Below are positions 6,988-16,084 of a stretch of DNA of 41,360 nucleotides, piece after piece; the stretch's first letter is position 1, and every line of letters begins with the position of its first letter. Source of the DNA: an uncultured Clostridia bacterium (GTDB lineage: Bacteria > Bacillota > Clostridia > Christensenellales > UBA1242); contig CAKNRR010000012.1 in the NCBI GenBank assembly GCA_930990975.1, forward strand, positions 1 through 41,360, written 5' to 3'. The position numbers and the translations under genes are program-made. The notes beneath the pieces are model-generated. The model saw only the letters and a program-made list of their open reading frames with translations, made no database searches and was not told the origin of the DNA.

Positions 6988-9900
6988 TTAATCTTCATTC
7001 ATCATATATTCAGCCTGTTTAATAACATCGGATGTCGCTTCTTCACGATATTCTGGTGGATAACCATATTTTCTTAAACATTCTTTAATCTTTATTCTCA
7101 TTTGAGCTCTTGTTGCCTGCTTTATACTCCAGTCGGTAGTTATTGCATAAGTTTCAACAATATCTTTTAACTCATGAGCAATAAGTTTTAATGTTTCATC
7201 ACTTAATAATTCTTGGGCAGATTTATCACGAATAAGTGCATCATAGAATGCTCTTTCACGACCACTAATCCCTAATTTATTTGCCTCTTTTTCATCGCTA
7301 ACAAGTTCACCAGCAAAATCAACCAATTGAACGATAGTTGTTTCAGCAACAAATCTTTCATCTCTATCATTATATTGTTCTAATATTCTTCTTAATTTTT
7401 TACTATACTCTTGAGATTTAAAATAATTATTTTTTCTACTTTCAGCAATAGCTCTTTCAAGTAATTTTTTGATAATTTGAACAAATACTAAAGGTGGATT
7501 TTTCTTCCTTAATTCCTCTATTTTTTCTTTACTTAAAAGTTCTATAACATTTATTGAGTCATCTTGTTGTTTAGTTAAAACTTTGACTTCATCACCTTTA
7601 ATAGCATCAGCAAGTAAATTTTTGACATATTCATTCATTTCTGCAATAGAGACAGCACCTGTTCTTGCTCTTAATTTTAACAAATAACTTCTAATAGCAA
7701 GATAGTAAAGAACATCGTTTTTTTCATCTTCGGTTAGAATACCACCACATACAACAAATGCTTGCTTAATTGATATAGACAAATCCTGCATAAAGGCATC
7801 TTCTCGTTTTTTATTTTCTAAAATAAATTGTGCACCTTGTTGTATTGACTTGAATCTAATTAAAGAGTCTTTAGCATTAAAGCCAGATTTGTCAACTTTA
7901 TAAAACCATTCATTTAGAATACTTAATTTTTCTTTCAATAAGTTGTAGATTTCTTTTTTAACATCTTGGCAGTTTTCTTGTCTATCTCTATCGGTGTACG
8001 CAGTTAATGCTTCATCTAGCGCCTTTCCAAGTCCGATATAATCTACAATTAATCCATATGGTTTTCCTGGATAAACTCTGTTTACTCTTGCTATTGCTTG
8101 CATCAAATTATGCTGTTTTAATCTCTTGATAAAATACATAACATCAAGATCTGGGACATCAAAACCTGTTAGCCACATATCAACAACAATAGCAATTTTA
8201 TATTTAGAACTATCTTTCTTGAATTCTTCGCCAAGTTCTTTCCTAAACTTGCTATCTTTAAATAATTCTCTTTGTTCTTCTGTATCTTTATTAGATTCTG
8301 TTGCAACTAAAATTATTTTTGATTTATAAGAAGGTTTTAATTCACAAATTCTATTGTATAACTTCGCAGCAGCAACTCTTGTCTGACAAACAATCATTGC
8401 TTTGCCATTTAAGAAATTTTTTCTTTCTTCATAATGAGCGAGTATATCTCTTGCAAGCAAATCAATTAAGTCATCATCTTCTAAAATTACTTTTAGTTTT
8501 GACATTTCTGCTTTAGATTTTTTAATTGCTTCTCTGCCCGCTTGGTTATTCTTTTCAAGATCGTTATAATAAGTGTCAATTTGTTTTAATACTTCATCAT
8601 CTGTCCAAACTTTTGCCAATCTTGACTCATAGAAAAGTTTTACAGTAGAACCATCAATAATGGATTGTGTCATATCGTAAGTATCTATGATATCGCCAAA
8701 AATATCTGTTGTTTGTTTGTCCTTTGTATTTACTGGAGTTCCTGTAAAGCCAATAAATATAGCATTAGGCAAAGCTTCACGAATATATTTTTCAACACCA
8801 TATTTGAAAACCGCTTCCATTTCTTGAGTTTCTTTGTCTTTTACATAATGCACGGTTTCATATAATCCATAGTGACTTCTATGAGCTTCATCAGTCATTA
8901 CAATAATATTGTTTCTTAAATTTGAAGGTAAATTATCTTTATCAAACTTTCCAATAGTAGAGAAGATAATTCCACCTTGCTGAATTTTACTTAATTTCTT
9001 AACCAAATCTGCACGACTTGTAGCAAGCATTGGTTCGCACTTCAAATAATTTCGTGCGCTGAAGAATGTTTTATATAATTGGTCGTCAAGGTCAATTCTA
9101 TCAGTTAATACAACAACTGTAGGAACATTTAATGCTCTATGTTGTAATAACCTATGTGTAAGCATAACCATTGAGAAAGATTTGCCACTTCCTTGAGTAT
9201 GCCAAACCAAACCTGCTTTACCACTTCCATTTGGTTTTACTGCACCTAAAACACCATTTAATGCTTTTTGTACACCAAAATATTGGTGGTATTGAGCCAT
9301 AATTTTAATTGGTTGGTCGTTCTTATCTTGAATAAAGAATAAATTGTTTTTGATAACATCTAACATTCTCGCTTTGTTAAACAAACCTGCAATGTTTATC
9401 TCTAATTTATCAACGCAAGTGTCATCATATCCTTTTTCGCCATTGATACTTTTCCATTCGTTAAAACGGTCAATCTTCGATGTTAAAGTTCCAACTTTTG
9501 TAGTAACACCATCACTAATAACTAAAAATGCGTTATAGTTAAATAGAGTAGGAATATCATATCTGTAGCCAGAGTTTCTGCTATTTCCACCTAATTGCTC
9601 ATAAGCTTTTTCAAGTGTTGCATCAGTGGCGTTTTCGTCAAATGATTTTAATTCCATTACAACTAATGGTAAACCATTTATGTAAACAATAACATCTGGT
9701 ATTCTTGTGTTTCTACCCTCATTGAATTTTACCTGGTGGCAAACTTGAAAAATATTATTTTCGGGGTTTTCAAAATCTAATAATTTTAATAATGGGTTTA
9801 CTTTATAATCTTTAGATTCAATAGTAATTCCATCAATCAAATACTTATGAAATTTGAAGTTTCTTTCAAATAAAGAAGGATTATCAATTCTCTTAATAGT

Positions 9901-10095
9901 ATTGATAGCTTGTGTAATTATTTTCTCGTCAGAAATTTTGTTGATACGAGAAATAGACTCATACAACAATTCTTCGTTGATAAACTTATCAAGGGTTCTA
10001 TCTTGAATCCAAGAGTAATCTTCTTCAATAAACTCATAATCTAAATTTTGTAATAAAGTAATAATACTTTCTTCAACTAAACTTTCGTATTTCAT
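6988..10095 (-). CDS. hsdR: Type I restriction enzyme, endonuclease/translocase subunit
   Basis: A 1035-residue HsdR of normal length. The N-terminal PD-(D/E)xK nuclease is visible near 125-150 (RIPDVIVYINGLPLVVMELK). The SF2 motor follows, with Walker A in WHTQGSGKS, a DEAH-type box in VMTDEAHRSHYG, the SAT-like motif FTGTP, and motif VI in QAIARVNRVYPGKPYG. The C-terminal helical region that binds the methylase core is present. HsdR translocates DNA using ATP and cuts unmodified DNA at a distance when joined to HsdM2S. AAAGGTGG precedes the ATG. It looks intact, but no complete hsdS is nearby. Confidence 0.95.
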   Translation of the reverse strand: MKYESLVEESIITLLQNLDYEFIEEDYSWIQDRTLDKFINEELLYESISRINKISDEKIITQAINTIKRIDNPSLFERNFKFHKYLIDGITIESKDYKVNPLLKLLDFENPENNIFQVCHQVKFNEGRNTRIPDVIVYINGLPLVVMELKSFDENATDATLEKAYEQLGGNSRNSGYRYDIPTLFNYNAFLVISDGVTTKVGTLTSKIDRFNEWKSINGEKGYDDTCVDKLEINIAGLFNKARMLDVIKNNLFFIQDKNDQPIKIMAQYHQYFGVQKALNGVLGAVKPNGSGKAGLVWHTQGSGKSFSMVMLTHRLLQHRALNVPTVVVLTDRIDLDDQLYKTFFSARNYLKCEPMLATSRADLVKKLSKIQQGGIIFSTIGKFDKDNLPSNLRNNIIVMTDEAHRSHYGLYETVHYVKDKETQEMEAVFKYGVEKYIREALPNAIFIGFTGTPVNTKDKQTTDIFGDIIDTYDMTQSIIDGSTVKLFYESRLAKVWTDDEVLKQIDTYYNDLEKNNQAGREAIKKSKAEMSKLKVILEDDDLIDLLARDILAHYEERKNFLNGKAMIVCQTRVAAAKLYNRICELKPSYKSKIILVATESNKDTEEQRELFKDSKFRKELGEEFKKDSSKYKIAIVVDMWLTGFDVPDLDVMYFIKRLKQHNLMQAIARVNRVYPGKPYGLIVDYIGLGKALDEALTAYTDRDRQENCQDVKKEIYNLLKEKLSILNEWFYKVDKSGFNAKDSLIRFKSIQQGAQFILENKKREDAFMQDLSISIKQAFVVCGGILTEDEKNDVLYYLAIRSYLLKLRARTGAVSIAEMNEYVKNLLADAIKGDEVKVLTKQQDDSINVIELLSKEKIEELRKKNPPLVFVQIIKKLLERAIAESRKNNYFKSQEYSKKLRRILEQYNDRDERFVAETTIVQLVDFAGELVSDEKEANKLGISGRERAFYDALIRDKSAQELLSDETLKLIAHELKDIVETYAITTDWSIKQATRAQMRIKIKECLRKYGYPPEYREEATSDVIKQAEYMMNED

Positions 10096-10129
10096 ATAGC
10101 CACCTTTGTTTTACACTTATACAAAATAC

Positions 10130-10135
10130 ATTATA
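10130..10135 (-). promoter_or_regulatory. Extended -10 promoter of hsdR
   Basis: On the minus strand TGTTATAAT (extended -10) lies about 35 bases upstream of the hsdR ATG with no good -35. The surrounding plus-strand sequence CATTATAACACA is identical at the hsdM promoter (12346-12357). Confidence 0.6.
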
Positions 10136-10159
10136 ACACATAATTTCATATTATGTGTT
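10135..10159. promoter_or_regulatory. Perfect inverted repeat over the hsdR promoter
   Basis: AACACATAAT (10135-10144) and ATTATGTGTT (10150-10159) form a perfect 10-bp inverted repeat with a 5-base centre. It lies immediately upstream of, and touches, the hsdR -10. With no T tract and this position, an operator for a dimeric regulator fits better than a terminator. Confidence 0.5.
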
Positions 10160-10208
10160 GTTTTCTATAAATTTTTTACAACAAATTACCAATTTTTAAC
10201 ATTTTCAT

Positions 10209-10220
10209 AATTGACACTAT
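10209..10220 (+). repeat. Direct repeat, left copy, at the hsdS fragment
   Basis: AATTGACACTAT is an exact 12-base copy of 10814-10825. Read in frame it encodes part of the central conserved helix (IDTIGTVDNLIEN) of HsdS. Confidence 0.75.
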
Positions 10221-10227
10221 CGGAACA

Positions 10228-10809
10228 GTGGATAATTTGATAGAAAATTACGAACTACAAATAGCAAGATTTAAACTCTTTTCTGACAGTGTTTATAAAC
10301 AATATTGTGAAAAAGAAAACGAATTATCTGTTCTAAATCTTGGTGATTGTTGTGAAATAAAAACAGGCAAACTAAACGCTAATGAAGGTTCTGAAAATGG
10401 CATATACCCATTTTTCACTTGTTCACAAACAGAAAGCAATATTGACAATTTTGCATTCGATACAAAAGCTATAATTATTACTGGTAATGGAGATATCTCT
10501 GTAAAATATTATGAAGGTAAATTTAATGCTTATCAAAGAACCTATGTGTTAACTCCGACTAAATATCTTTGTTTATTCTTAAAAGAGTGTGAAAACAACA
10601 TATCAGAATTGAAATCTGCTTCAAGAGGTTCTGTTATCAAATTTATAACAAAAGATATGCTATGTAAAATTAAAATAAAAATATTTGACAATGCAGAAAT
10701 TATTAACAATAAATTACAAGAGATTTATAACAATATAATGAAGTTAAACATTAAAATAAAGAGATTAAAAGATATAAAAAATCAACTTTTACATAAGTAT
10801 TTTGGGTGA
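10228..10809 (+). pseudogene. hsdS: 5'-truncated, inverted hsdS (second specificity half only)
   Basis: The open frame (usable from 10171) reads IDTIGTVDNLIENYELQI, the central coiled-coil spacer of a type I specificity subunit. One target recognition domain follows (LGDCCEIKTGKLNAN... YPFFTCSQTESNIDNFAFD... ISVKYYEGKFNAYQRTYVL), then the C-terminal helix ending LLHKYFG. A complete HsdS is about 400 residues with two recognition domains; the first half is missing and no good ribosome site precedes the GTG. It faces opposite to hsdM and hsdR, and 12-bp direct repeats bracket it. This is the usual look of a silent donor half-gene in phase-variable type I loci. Here the expressed partner is absent. 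Confidence 0.85.
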
Positions 10810-10813
10810 TATA

Positions 10814-10825
10814 AATTGACACTAT
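10814..10825 (+). repeat. Direct repeat, right copy, carrying the hsdM stop codon
   Basis: The second exact AATTGACACTAT, 605 bases from the first. On the minus strand it supplies the TAG stop of hsdM, so the hsdM gene end lies at the edge of a probable recombination junction. Confidence 0.75.
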
Positions 10826-12300
10826 TTAATCTCGTTCTTTAGTATTTCTCTTACTTTTTCTTCTAACTCTTTGCTTTCGTCCATAAGGGTAAAGAGTTCA
10901 GTAACAGTTTGTTTTAATTGCTCATTAAGTTCTTCTTCAGATAATTGGTTGGAATTATCAACACCAACATATCTTCCAGGATTTAATGAATAATCTTTTT
11001 CTTTTATTTCTTCTAAACTTGCTTTATTGCAGAAGCCAAGTTTATTTTCATATCCTTCATCATTTTTATATTTATGATAAGTTTCTGCAATTAAGTCAAT
11101 TTCACTATCTTCAAACTTTCTTAATTTACGAGAAATCATTGTTCCAAGTTTAGTAGCATTTATAAATAAAACATCTGTATCAACTTTTGCTTTATTCAAA
11201 ATCCAACATTGAACGCTAATTCCTGTGTTAGAGAACATTTTGTCTGGCAAATCAATAATTGCATCAACTTTACCAGCTTCAAGCATTGCTTTTCTAACTT
11301 TTCTATCATCTTCAGTATTGCTTGTTGTAGCACCATTTGGCATAAGAATAGCAGCTTTTCCTTTTGGAGCAAGTTTAGCATACATAATTTCTAACCAAGC
11401 ATAGTTTGCGTTTTTTGTATCAGGTTTTCCAAACACCCATCTTGGGTCACCTTCAAGAGATGGTTTCCAATAATCTTTAATGTTATATGGTGGGTTGGCA
11501 AGAATAAAATCGGCACGGAGCGATTTATGTAAATCGTCAGTGAATGAATCTCCATTTCTTTCGCCTAAATTACCAGCAAGCCCACGAATAGCCAAATTCA
11601 TTTTTGCCATTTTCCAAGTTCCAGGATTGCTTTCTTGCCCATAGATTGAAATATCATCAACTTTTCCTCTATGCTCTTTAACGAACTTAGAACATTGAAC
11701 AAACATACCACCAGAACCACAGCAAGGGTCAAAAACTCTGCCTTTATATGGTTGCAGAATTTCAACCATCATTTCAACGATAGATTGTGGAGTAAAGAAC
11801 TCACCACCTTTTTGAGGGATATATGTTGCAAATGCGCCAATATAATATTCGTAGATTTGACCAAAGAAATCGCCATCAGCATCTTCCATTTTTAACTGAG
11901 TAGTAAAGAAATCTACAAGTTCACCCAAAGCAACCTTATCTAATTCACTCTTAGAATATGTTTTAGGAAGTATACCCTTTAATTCGTCATTCTTCTTTTC
12001 AAGTTCGTCAAACGCTGCGTCAATCTTTTGACCTAAACTTTCATCTTTAGAATATGATGCAATGTAAGGCCAAAGTGCTTTCTCTGGAACGATAAATACA
12101 TGATCTGCGATGTAATAATCCTCATCGTGTTCACGACCATCTCCAAATGCTTTTAATTCATTAAATTTAGCCAAATATTTATCACTAACATATTTTAAGA
12201 AAACTAAACCTAATACAACATTTTTGTAATCTGCTGGGTCGCACTTATCTCTTAATTTAACAGCAGCACCCCATAGCACTTTTTCATCAATTTTAGCCAT
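10822..12300 (-). CDS. hsdM: Type I restriction-modification methyltransferase subunit
   Basis: A 492-residue N6-adenine methylase of the HsdM family. An N-terminal helical domain is followed by SAM-binding motif I FDPCCGSGGMF and catalytic motif IV ILANPPYNIKDYW (NPPY). The C-terminus is a coiled segment (DESKELEEKVREIL). With HsdS it methylates adenine in the recognition site and protects host DNA. It starts at an ATG preceded by AAGGAG. It appears full length, though its last codons run into the 12-bp repeat. Without a complete S subunit at this locus, methylation would need an HsdS encoded elsewhere or a rearranged form of this locus. Confidence 0.95.
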   Translation of the reverse strand: MAKIDEKVLWGAAVKLRDKCDPADYKNVVLGLVFLKYVSDKYLAKFNELKAFGDGREHDEDYYIADHVFIVPEKALWPYIASYSKDESLGQKIDAAFDELEKKNDELKGILPKTYSKSELDKVALGELVDFFTTQLKMEDADGDFFGQIYEYYIGAFATYIPQKGGEFFTPQSIVEMMVEILQPYKGRVFDPCCGSGGMFVQCSKFVKEHRGKVDDISIYGQESNPGTWKMAKMNLAIRGLAGNLGERNGDSFTDDLHKSLRADFILANPPYNIKDYWKPSLEGDPRWVFGKPDTKNANYAWLEIMYAKLAPKGKAAILMPNGATTSNTEDDRKVRKAMLEAGKVDAIIDLPDKMFSNTGISVQCWILNKAKVDTDVLFINATKLGTMISRKLRKFEDSEIDLIAETYHKYKNDEGYENKLGFCNKASLEEIKEKDYSLNPGRYVGVDNSNQLSEEELNEQLKQTVTELFTLMDESKELEEKVREILKNEIK

Positions 12301-12346
12301 TTTTACTCCTTATAGTTCTATATAATTTAAACTACGTGTCATTGTC

Positions 12347-12352
12347 ATTATA
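12347..12352 (-). promoter_or_regulatory. Extended -10 promoter of hsdM
   Basis: TGTTATAAT on the minus strand, about 45 bases before the hsdM ATG. CATTATAACACA (plus strand) is shared with the hsdR promoter. Confidence 0.6.
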
Positions 12353-12390
12353 ACACAAATTTTATTTTTTTGTATTAATTATCAAACAAA

Positions 12391-12418
12391 AAACAGCAAA
12401 AAATTAATTTTGCTGTTT
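12391..12418 (-). terminator. Terminator downstream of the helicase-nuclease gene
   Basis: AAACAGCAAAA pairs with TTTTGCTGTTT around a 6-base loop. It lies 25 bases past the stop codon at 12443 and separates that gene from hsdM. Confidence 0.75.
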
Positions 12419-12442
12419 ATAAATTTAAAATGTTATTAAATT

Positions 12443-15400
12443 TTAATAAAATAATTTTTGAATTTCAATAATTGCCTTTTTATTAAACTGTTTTGTTGCA
12501 ACATCATACAAATATGGAATAATTACTACATCTTCATGCTTATCTATAAAAATTTCAGGATTTCCACGTGGTTTTAGAATATTAACTATTAGTGCCACAT
12601 CACCACCACAATCTTTTAATTTGTTTCTTACATCTTCCACTTTTGTAACCCTATTGAAATCTTTGTATCCACTAAAATTTTTAAAGTCAACAAATACCTT
12701 GTCCTTGTAAAAATCAAACTTCTCATATCTTTCATTGTTTCTAATTTTTTGAAGTTCTATATTCAAAAATTCTTTAAAAATAAACTCTCCAACTACTTCC
12801 CCCAAAGCCCCTTTGTAAATGCTGTTAAACATTTCAGGAGATAAGATATACTTATTAGGAATAAAGTTTGTTGCATAATCTTTTTCTATAAAGAAATCTC
12901 TTACTCTTGGTATCTGTAAAAGACCTTTTAAATTTGTGGTACTTTCCCCTATTAAATCACCAACAACAGAATTGAAACCAAACTTTTTATTCCTCTCATC
13001 ATAACTGTAACTTGTGTTCTGATTTGGCAATTCTATATATGCACTATATGTTGCTGTCGGAGAGTCTATTGTAGGATGTCTAAGCAATTGATCTCTCAAA
13101 CTTTCCCATTTATAAATATTATCATTCTTAAAATTCAAAAGAACTTTTATATAAGACTTACTAGACTTATTAATAAGCAATGCTTTATTTTCTAAATTAT
13201 TTTGACTATTATCTATACTTTCCTCAATTTTATCAAGAAATTTAGAAAATTCTGGATTGAGTAAAAGATGCTTATAATATTTTTTTACACCCTTTAATTC
13301 TTCTAACAACGCTTTATCATAATAAATATGAATGTCTTTAGATTTATTCTTTGTTCTACATATTCGTCCTACAGCTTGTTGTACAAGTTTAGCAGTATGT
13401 AATTTTAAATTTTTAGAGTTGGTTGGTGTAGAAAACGAATTAAATTTAATACCATGATAAGTTTCAAATCCTTCTTTTATATCTCTATAGGCCTCTTCAT
13501 TTGTAATATCACCAGACTCTTCCAATACTTTCACCTGGTATAAATATCTGATAAATTGCTCTTCTTCTATTATCTCGTTATTCATGTTTACAAAAACATT
13601 TGTTGGTTTATCTACATAGATAGCATCAAAATCTTTGTATTCATCTTGATATTCAAGATTATTAATGGAGACATAGTCAATCCCTTTAATGAAATTTCTT
13701 GGAATTTTATATTGTATATTTTGACCTGCACCTAATGTTTGATATGCCGAAACAAGAAAAACCTTCTCCCCATTACTTAATTTTTTTTCAATCTCTTTTT
13801 TCTTGTTGTCATAAGTTTCTATATCTCCAAATAAGCTATCAATATTTGCCACTATATTAAATTGCTTACATAATTCATCAAAAACACTTTTTGCAAAAAC
13901 AAAATCAAATGCGAAATCGTTTTCTTTCAAAAGTTTACTTGTTAAAAATAAGAATGAATACATGTGAGAGTTTTTCACAAATTCTCTCATACACAAAAAC
14001 AATTTTATATATCTGATTTTTATGTATGTTTTTAGATTCTCAAATTTATTTTTAATTATTTTTTGGATATCATTGCTAAAACTATTTATATGCTTTTCCA
14101 AATTTAATTCATCTACACTTATTGCTTCTAGTAATATATTTACTTTATCATATTCACTAGTTTGTCTATTAAAATATTCTTTTAATTCATCTCTTTCTTC
14201 CTTACTTAAATGTTTAAATTTTTTACCTAATTTGATTTCCAAATAATTTATATCAAAATTTCCTGTTGATGTTCTTAAAGATGAAGATGCAGAAATCCCC
14301 ACCACTTTGGCTTTATTACACAATCCTAAAAGGATTTTTTCTGGAGTTTCATCAACTGTCACATAATCTATTTTAGATTGTGTGTCATGCGTATCGCTAT
14401 CAATAATACTATAATATCTAAATCCTTTTTCATTACAAGAAAAATCTAAATCATCAGACAATGTATTACTGCTAAGCTCTCTAGTTTTCTTTCTTCTAAC
14501 AATAGCTTTCGTAAGATAATTTAAATATCTTCCTTCTATTCCAAATTCTGCAAGGACTGTCCTAACACATGCATCATCTGAAATTAAATTCAAATCTTCT
14601 TTTAATTCAATTTTGAGTTGTTTATAATTATTAGCAATAAAACCGACACCAATTTGAAAATAATTAATGAAGTTTTTTATGTCAAATAGAAGATCCTTCA
14701 GCTCATCTCTATCCTCTTTTTTATTTTCGACTGGTTCAATTTGATTTATTCTATCTGTTTTATTTGTCTTTAATAACAGATAATTATTTTTTGAAGGTAA
14801 TATACTTATAAACCTATAATCCTGAAACAAGAAATAGGCATCATCTTTTGGATTTCCAACCAACTTGTGTAAAAATTGCAAATTATATTTATCTTTGATT
14901 TCATCCGCCCTATTTTTAAATTTTTCTATTATTTCGCTAGGATTATAATAGTTCTCAAATATTTTCTTTTTATCAACATTGTACTGAGAAGGAGTCATTA
15001 ATTTTTTTGTAAAATCACAAACAGTAAGTCCTGCATATATCATATGAAAAAGATCTAACATTCCAATTTTATTATTTAAAGAGCTTCTTATTATATTATT
15101 TAAAATATTTTCTTTTGCCGAATCAAACTCGTCAATAAAAATTATTGCATCTCTAACAATGTCATCACTTAAAATAGTATATGAAGGTTTGATTATCGTG
15201 GAGTTCATTGCTAAAAATTTGTCAACGGTCATAAAAATTATCTTAGCGCTATCTGTCATTACAGAAGGATATAATTTAATAATCCATGGATTTTCCTCTT
15301 GAACAAATTTTAATCTTTCTTCATAGTTCCTTTTTTCACCTTTTTCATTATATATAACATAAGATTCTAAATTAGATCTAAATTTAGGTTCCCACTCTTC

Positions 15401-15814
15401 TCTTAAATTTTCAACTGCCTCAGCCTTAAATTCTGAATTTAAATTTTTTGTTTCTATAATTTTAATAAGTGTTTTGATATGTTTTGTTGTCTTATCATTT
15501 TTTATTTTGTCAGGAATTTCTTTGTATGCTTCATTGAAATTTTCTATAAGCATATCCATATTGCTTTTTATATACAAAACATCTTTCTTAAATTCTTCAT
15601 TTTTTCCATCATCAAAAAATTTCTTTTTTAAATCATCATACCCTAAATTTTTTTTAAGTGGTGTAATAAAGAATATCTTTTTATTAAGGATCTTATATTT
15701 ATTATATATAAAATCTATAACATTATAAGTCTTGCCACTCCCAGTAGGCATATCTATTAAAACGATTCCATTTTCACAATCATCTAAACAGTATTTCTTA
15801 AGAATATTTTGCAT
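12443..15814 (-). CDS. SF2 helicase with C-terminal PD-(D/E)xK-like domain, unknown defence gene
   Basis: A 1123-residue protein starting at the ATG at 15814 (GAGGTG just upstream; a TTG at 15847 also opens the frame). Walker A is MPTGSGKT at 22-29. The DExD-type Walker B is IIFIDEFDS near 230. Motif VI is QAVGRICRTKN in the last third, so it is a DEAD/DEAH-type motor with a very long insertion between the RecA lobes. Residues 1030-1050 (KFDFYKDKVFVDFKNFSG) carry an Asp...Asp-x-Lys pattern like a PD-(D/E)xK nuclease, after GEVVGEF. It sits between a type I system and a Gabija-like pair with its own promoter and terminator, so an anti-phage role is likely but not shown. I cannot assign it to a named system. 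Confidence 0.75.
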   Translation of the reverse strand: MQNILKKYCLDDCENGIVLIDMPTGSGKTYNVIDFIYNKYKILNKKIFFITPLKKNLGYDDLKKKFFDDGKNEEFKKDVLYIKSNMDMLIENFNEAYKEIPDKIKNDKTTKHIKTLIKIIETKNLNSEFKAEAVENLREEWEPKFRSNLESYVIYNEKGEKRNYEERLKFVQEENPWIIKLYPSVMTDSAKIIFMTVDKFLAMNSTIIKPSYTILSDDIVRDAIIFIDEFDSAKENILNNIIRSSLNNKIGMLDLFHMIYAGLTVCDFTKKLMTPSQYNVDKKKIFENYYNPSEIIEKFKNRADEIKDKYNLQFLHKLVGNPKDDAYFLFQDYRFISILPSKNNYLLLKTNKTDRINQIEPVENKKEDRDELKDLLFDIKNFINYFQIGVGFIANNYKQLKIELKEDLNLISDDACVRTVLAEFGIEGRYLNYLTKAIVRRKKTRELSSNTLSDDLDFSCNEKGFRYYSIIDSDTHDTQSKIDYVTVDETPEKILLGLCNKAKVVGISASSSLRTSTGNFDINYLEIKLGKKFKHLSKEERDELKEYFNRQTSEYDKVNILLEAISVDELNLEKHINSFSNDIQKIIKNKFENLKTYIKIRYIKLFLCMREFVKNSHMYSFLFLTSKLLKENDFAFDFVFAKSVFDELCKQFNIVANIDSLFGDIETYDNKKKEIEKKLSNGEKVFLVSAYQTLGAGQNIQYKIPRNFIKGIDYVSINNLEYQDEYKDFDAIYVDKPTNVFVNMNNEIIEEEQFIRYLYQVKVLEESGDITNEEAYRDIKEGFETYHGIKFNSFSTPTNSKNLKLHTAKLVQQAVGRICRTKNKSKDIHIYYDKALLEELKGVKKYYKHLLLNPEFSKFLDKIEESIDNSQNNLENKALLINKSSKSYIKVLLNFKNDNIYKWESLRDQLLRHPTIDSPTATYSAYIELPNQNTSYSYDERNKKFGFNSVVGDLIGESTTNLKGLLQIPRVRDFFIEKDYATNFIPNKYILSPEMFNSIYKGALGEVVGEFIFKEFLNIELQKIRNNERYEKFDFYKDKVFVDFKNFSGYKDFNRVTKVEDVRNKLKDCGGDVALIVNILKPRGNPEIFIDKHEDVVIIPYLYDVATKQFNKKAIIEIQKLFY

Positions 15815-15862
15815 AAGCACCTCAATTGTATTATTTAAGCTAATCAAATCAATTCTTGTATA

Positions 15863-15868
15863 ATTATA
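15863..15868 (-). promoter_or_regulatory. Extended -10 promoter of the helicase-nuclease gene
   Basis: TGTTATAAT on the minus strand about 50 bases before the ATG at 15814, the same extended -10 as for hsdM, hsdR and the OLD gene. Confidence 0.55.
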
Positions 15869-16018
15869 ACATATTTCCGCTTAATTTTAGAAATTTTGTA
15901 AAGTTTTATATGGCATTTTAGCAACAAATAATTATTAAAATCAATTAATTCAATATCTATATTTTATTAACAAAAATTTACAGTCTGTATCGGCAATGGA
16001 GTCAATTTGTTTACAAGT

Positions 16019-16044
16019 AAAAATTGCCGATAACGGCAATTTTT
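16019..16044. terminator. Terminator after the Gabija-like operon
   Basis: AAAAATTGCCG (16019-16029) pairs perfectly with CGGCAATTTTT (16034-16044) around a 4-base loop. It is 41 bases downstream of the stop at 16085 on minus. Confidence 0.85.
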
Positions 16045-16084
16045 GAATATATTCATAAAATGTCATTTACAAATTATTTAAACA

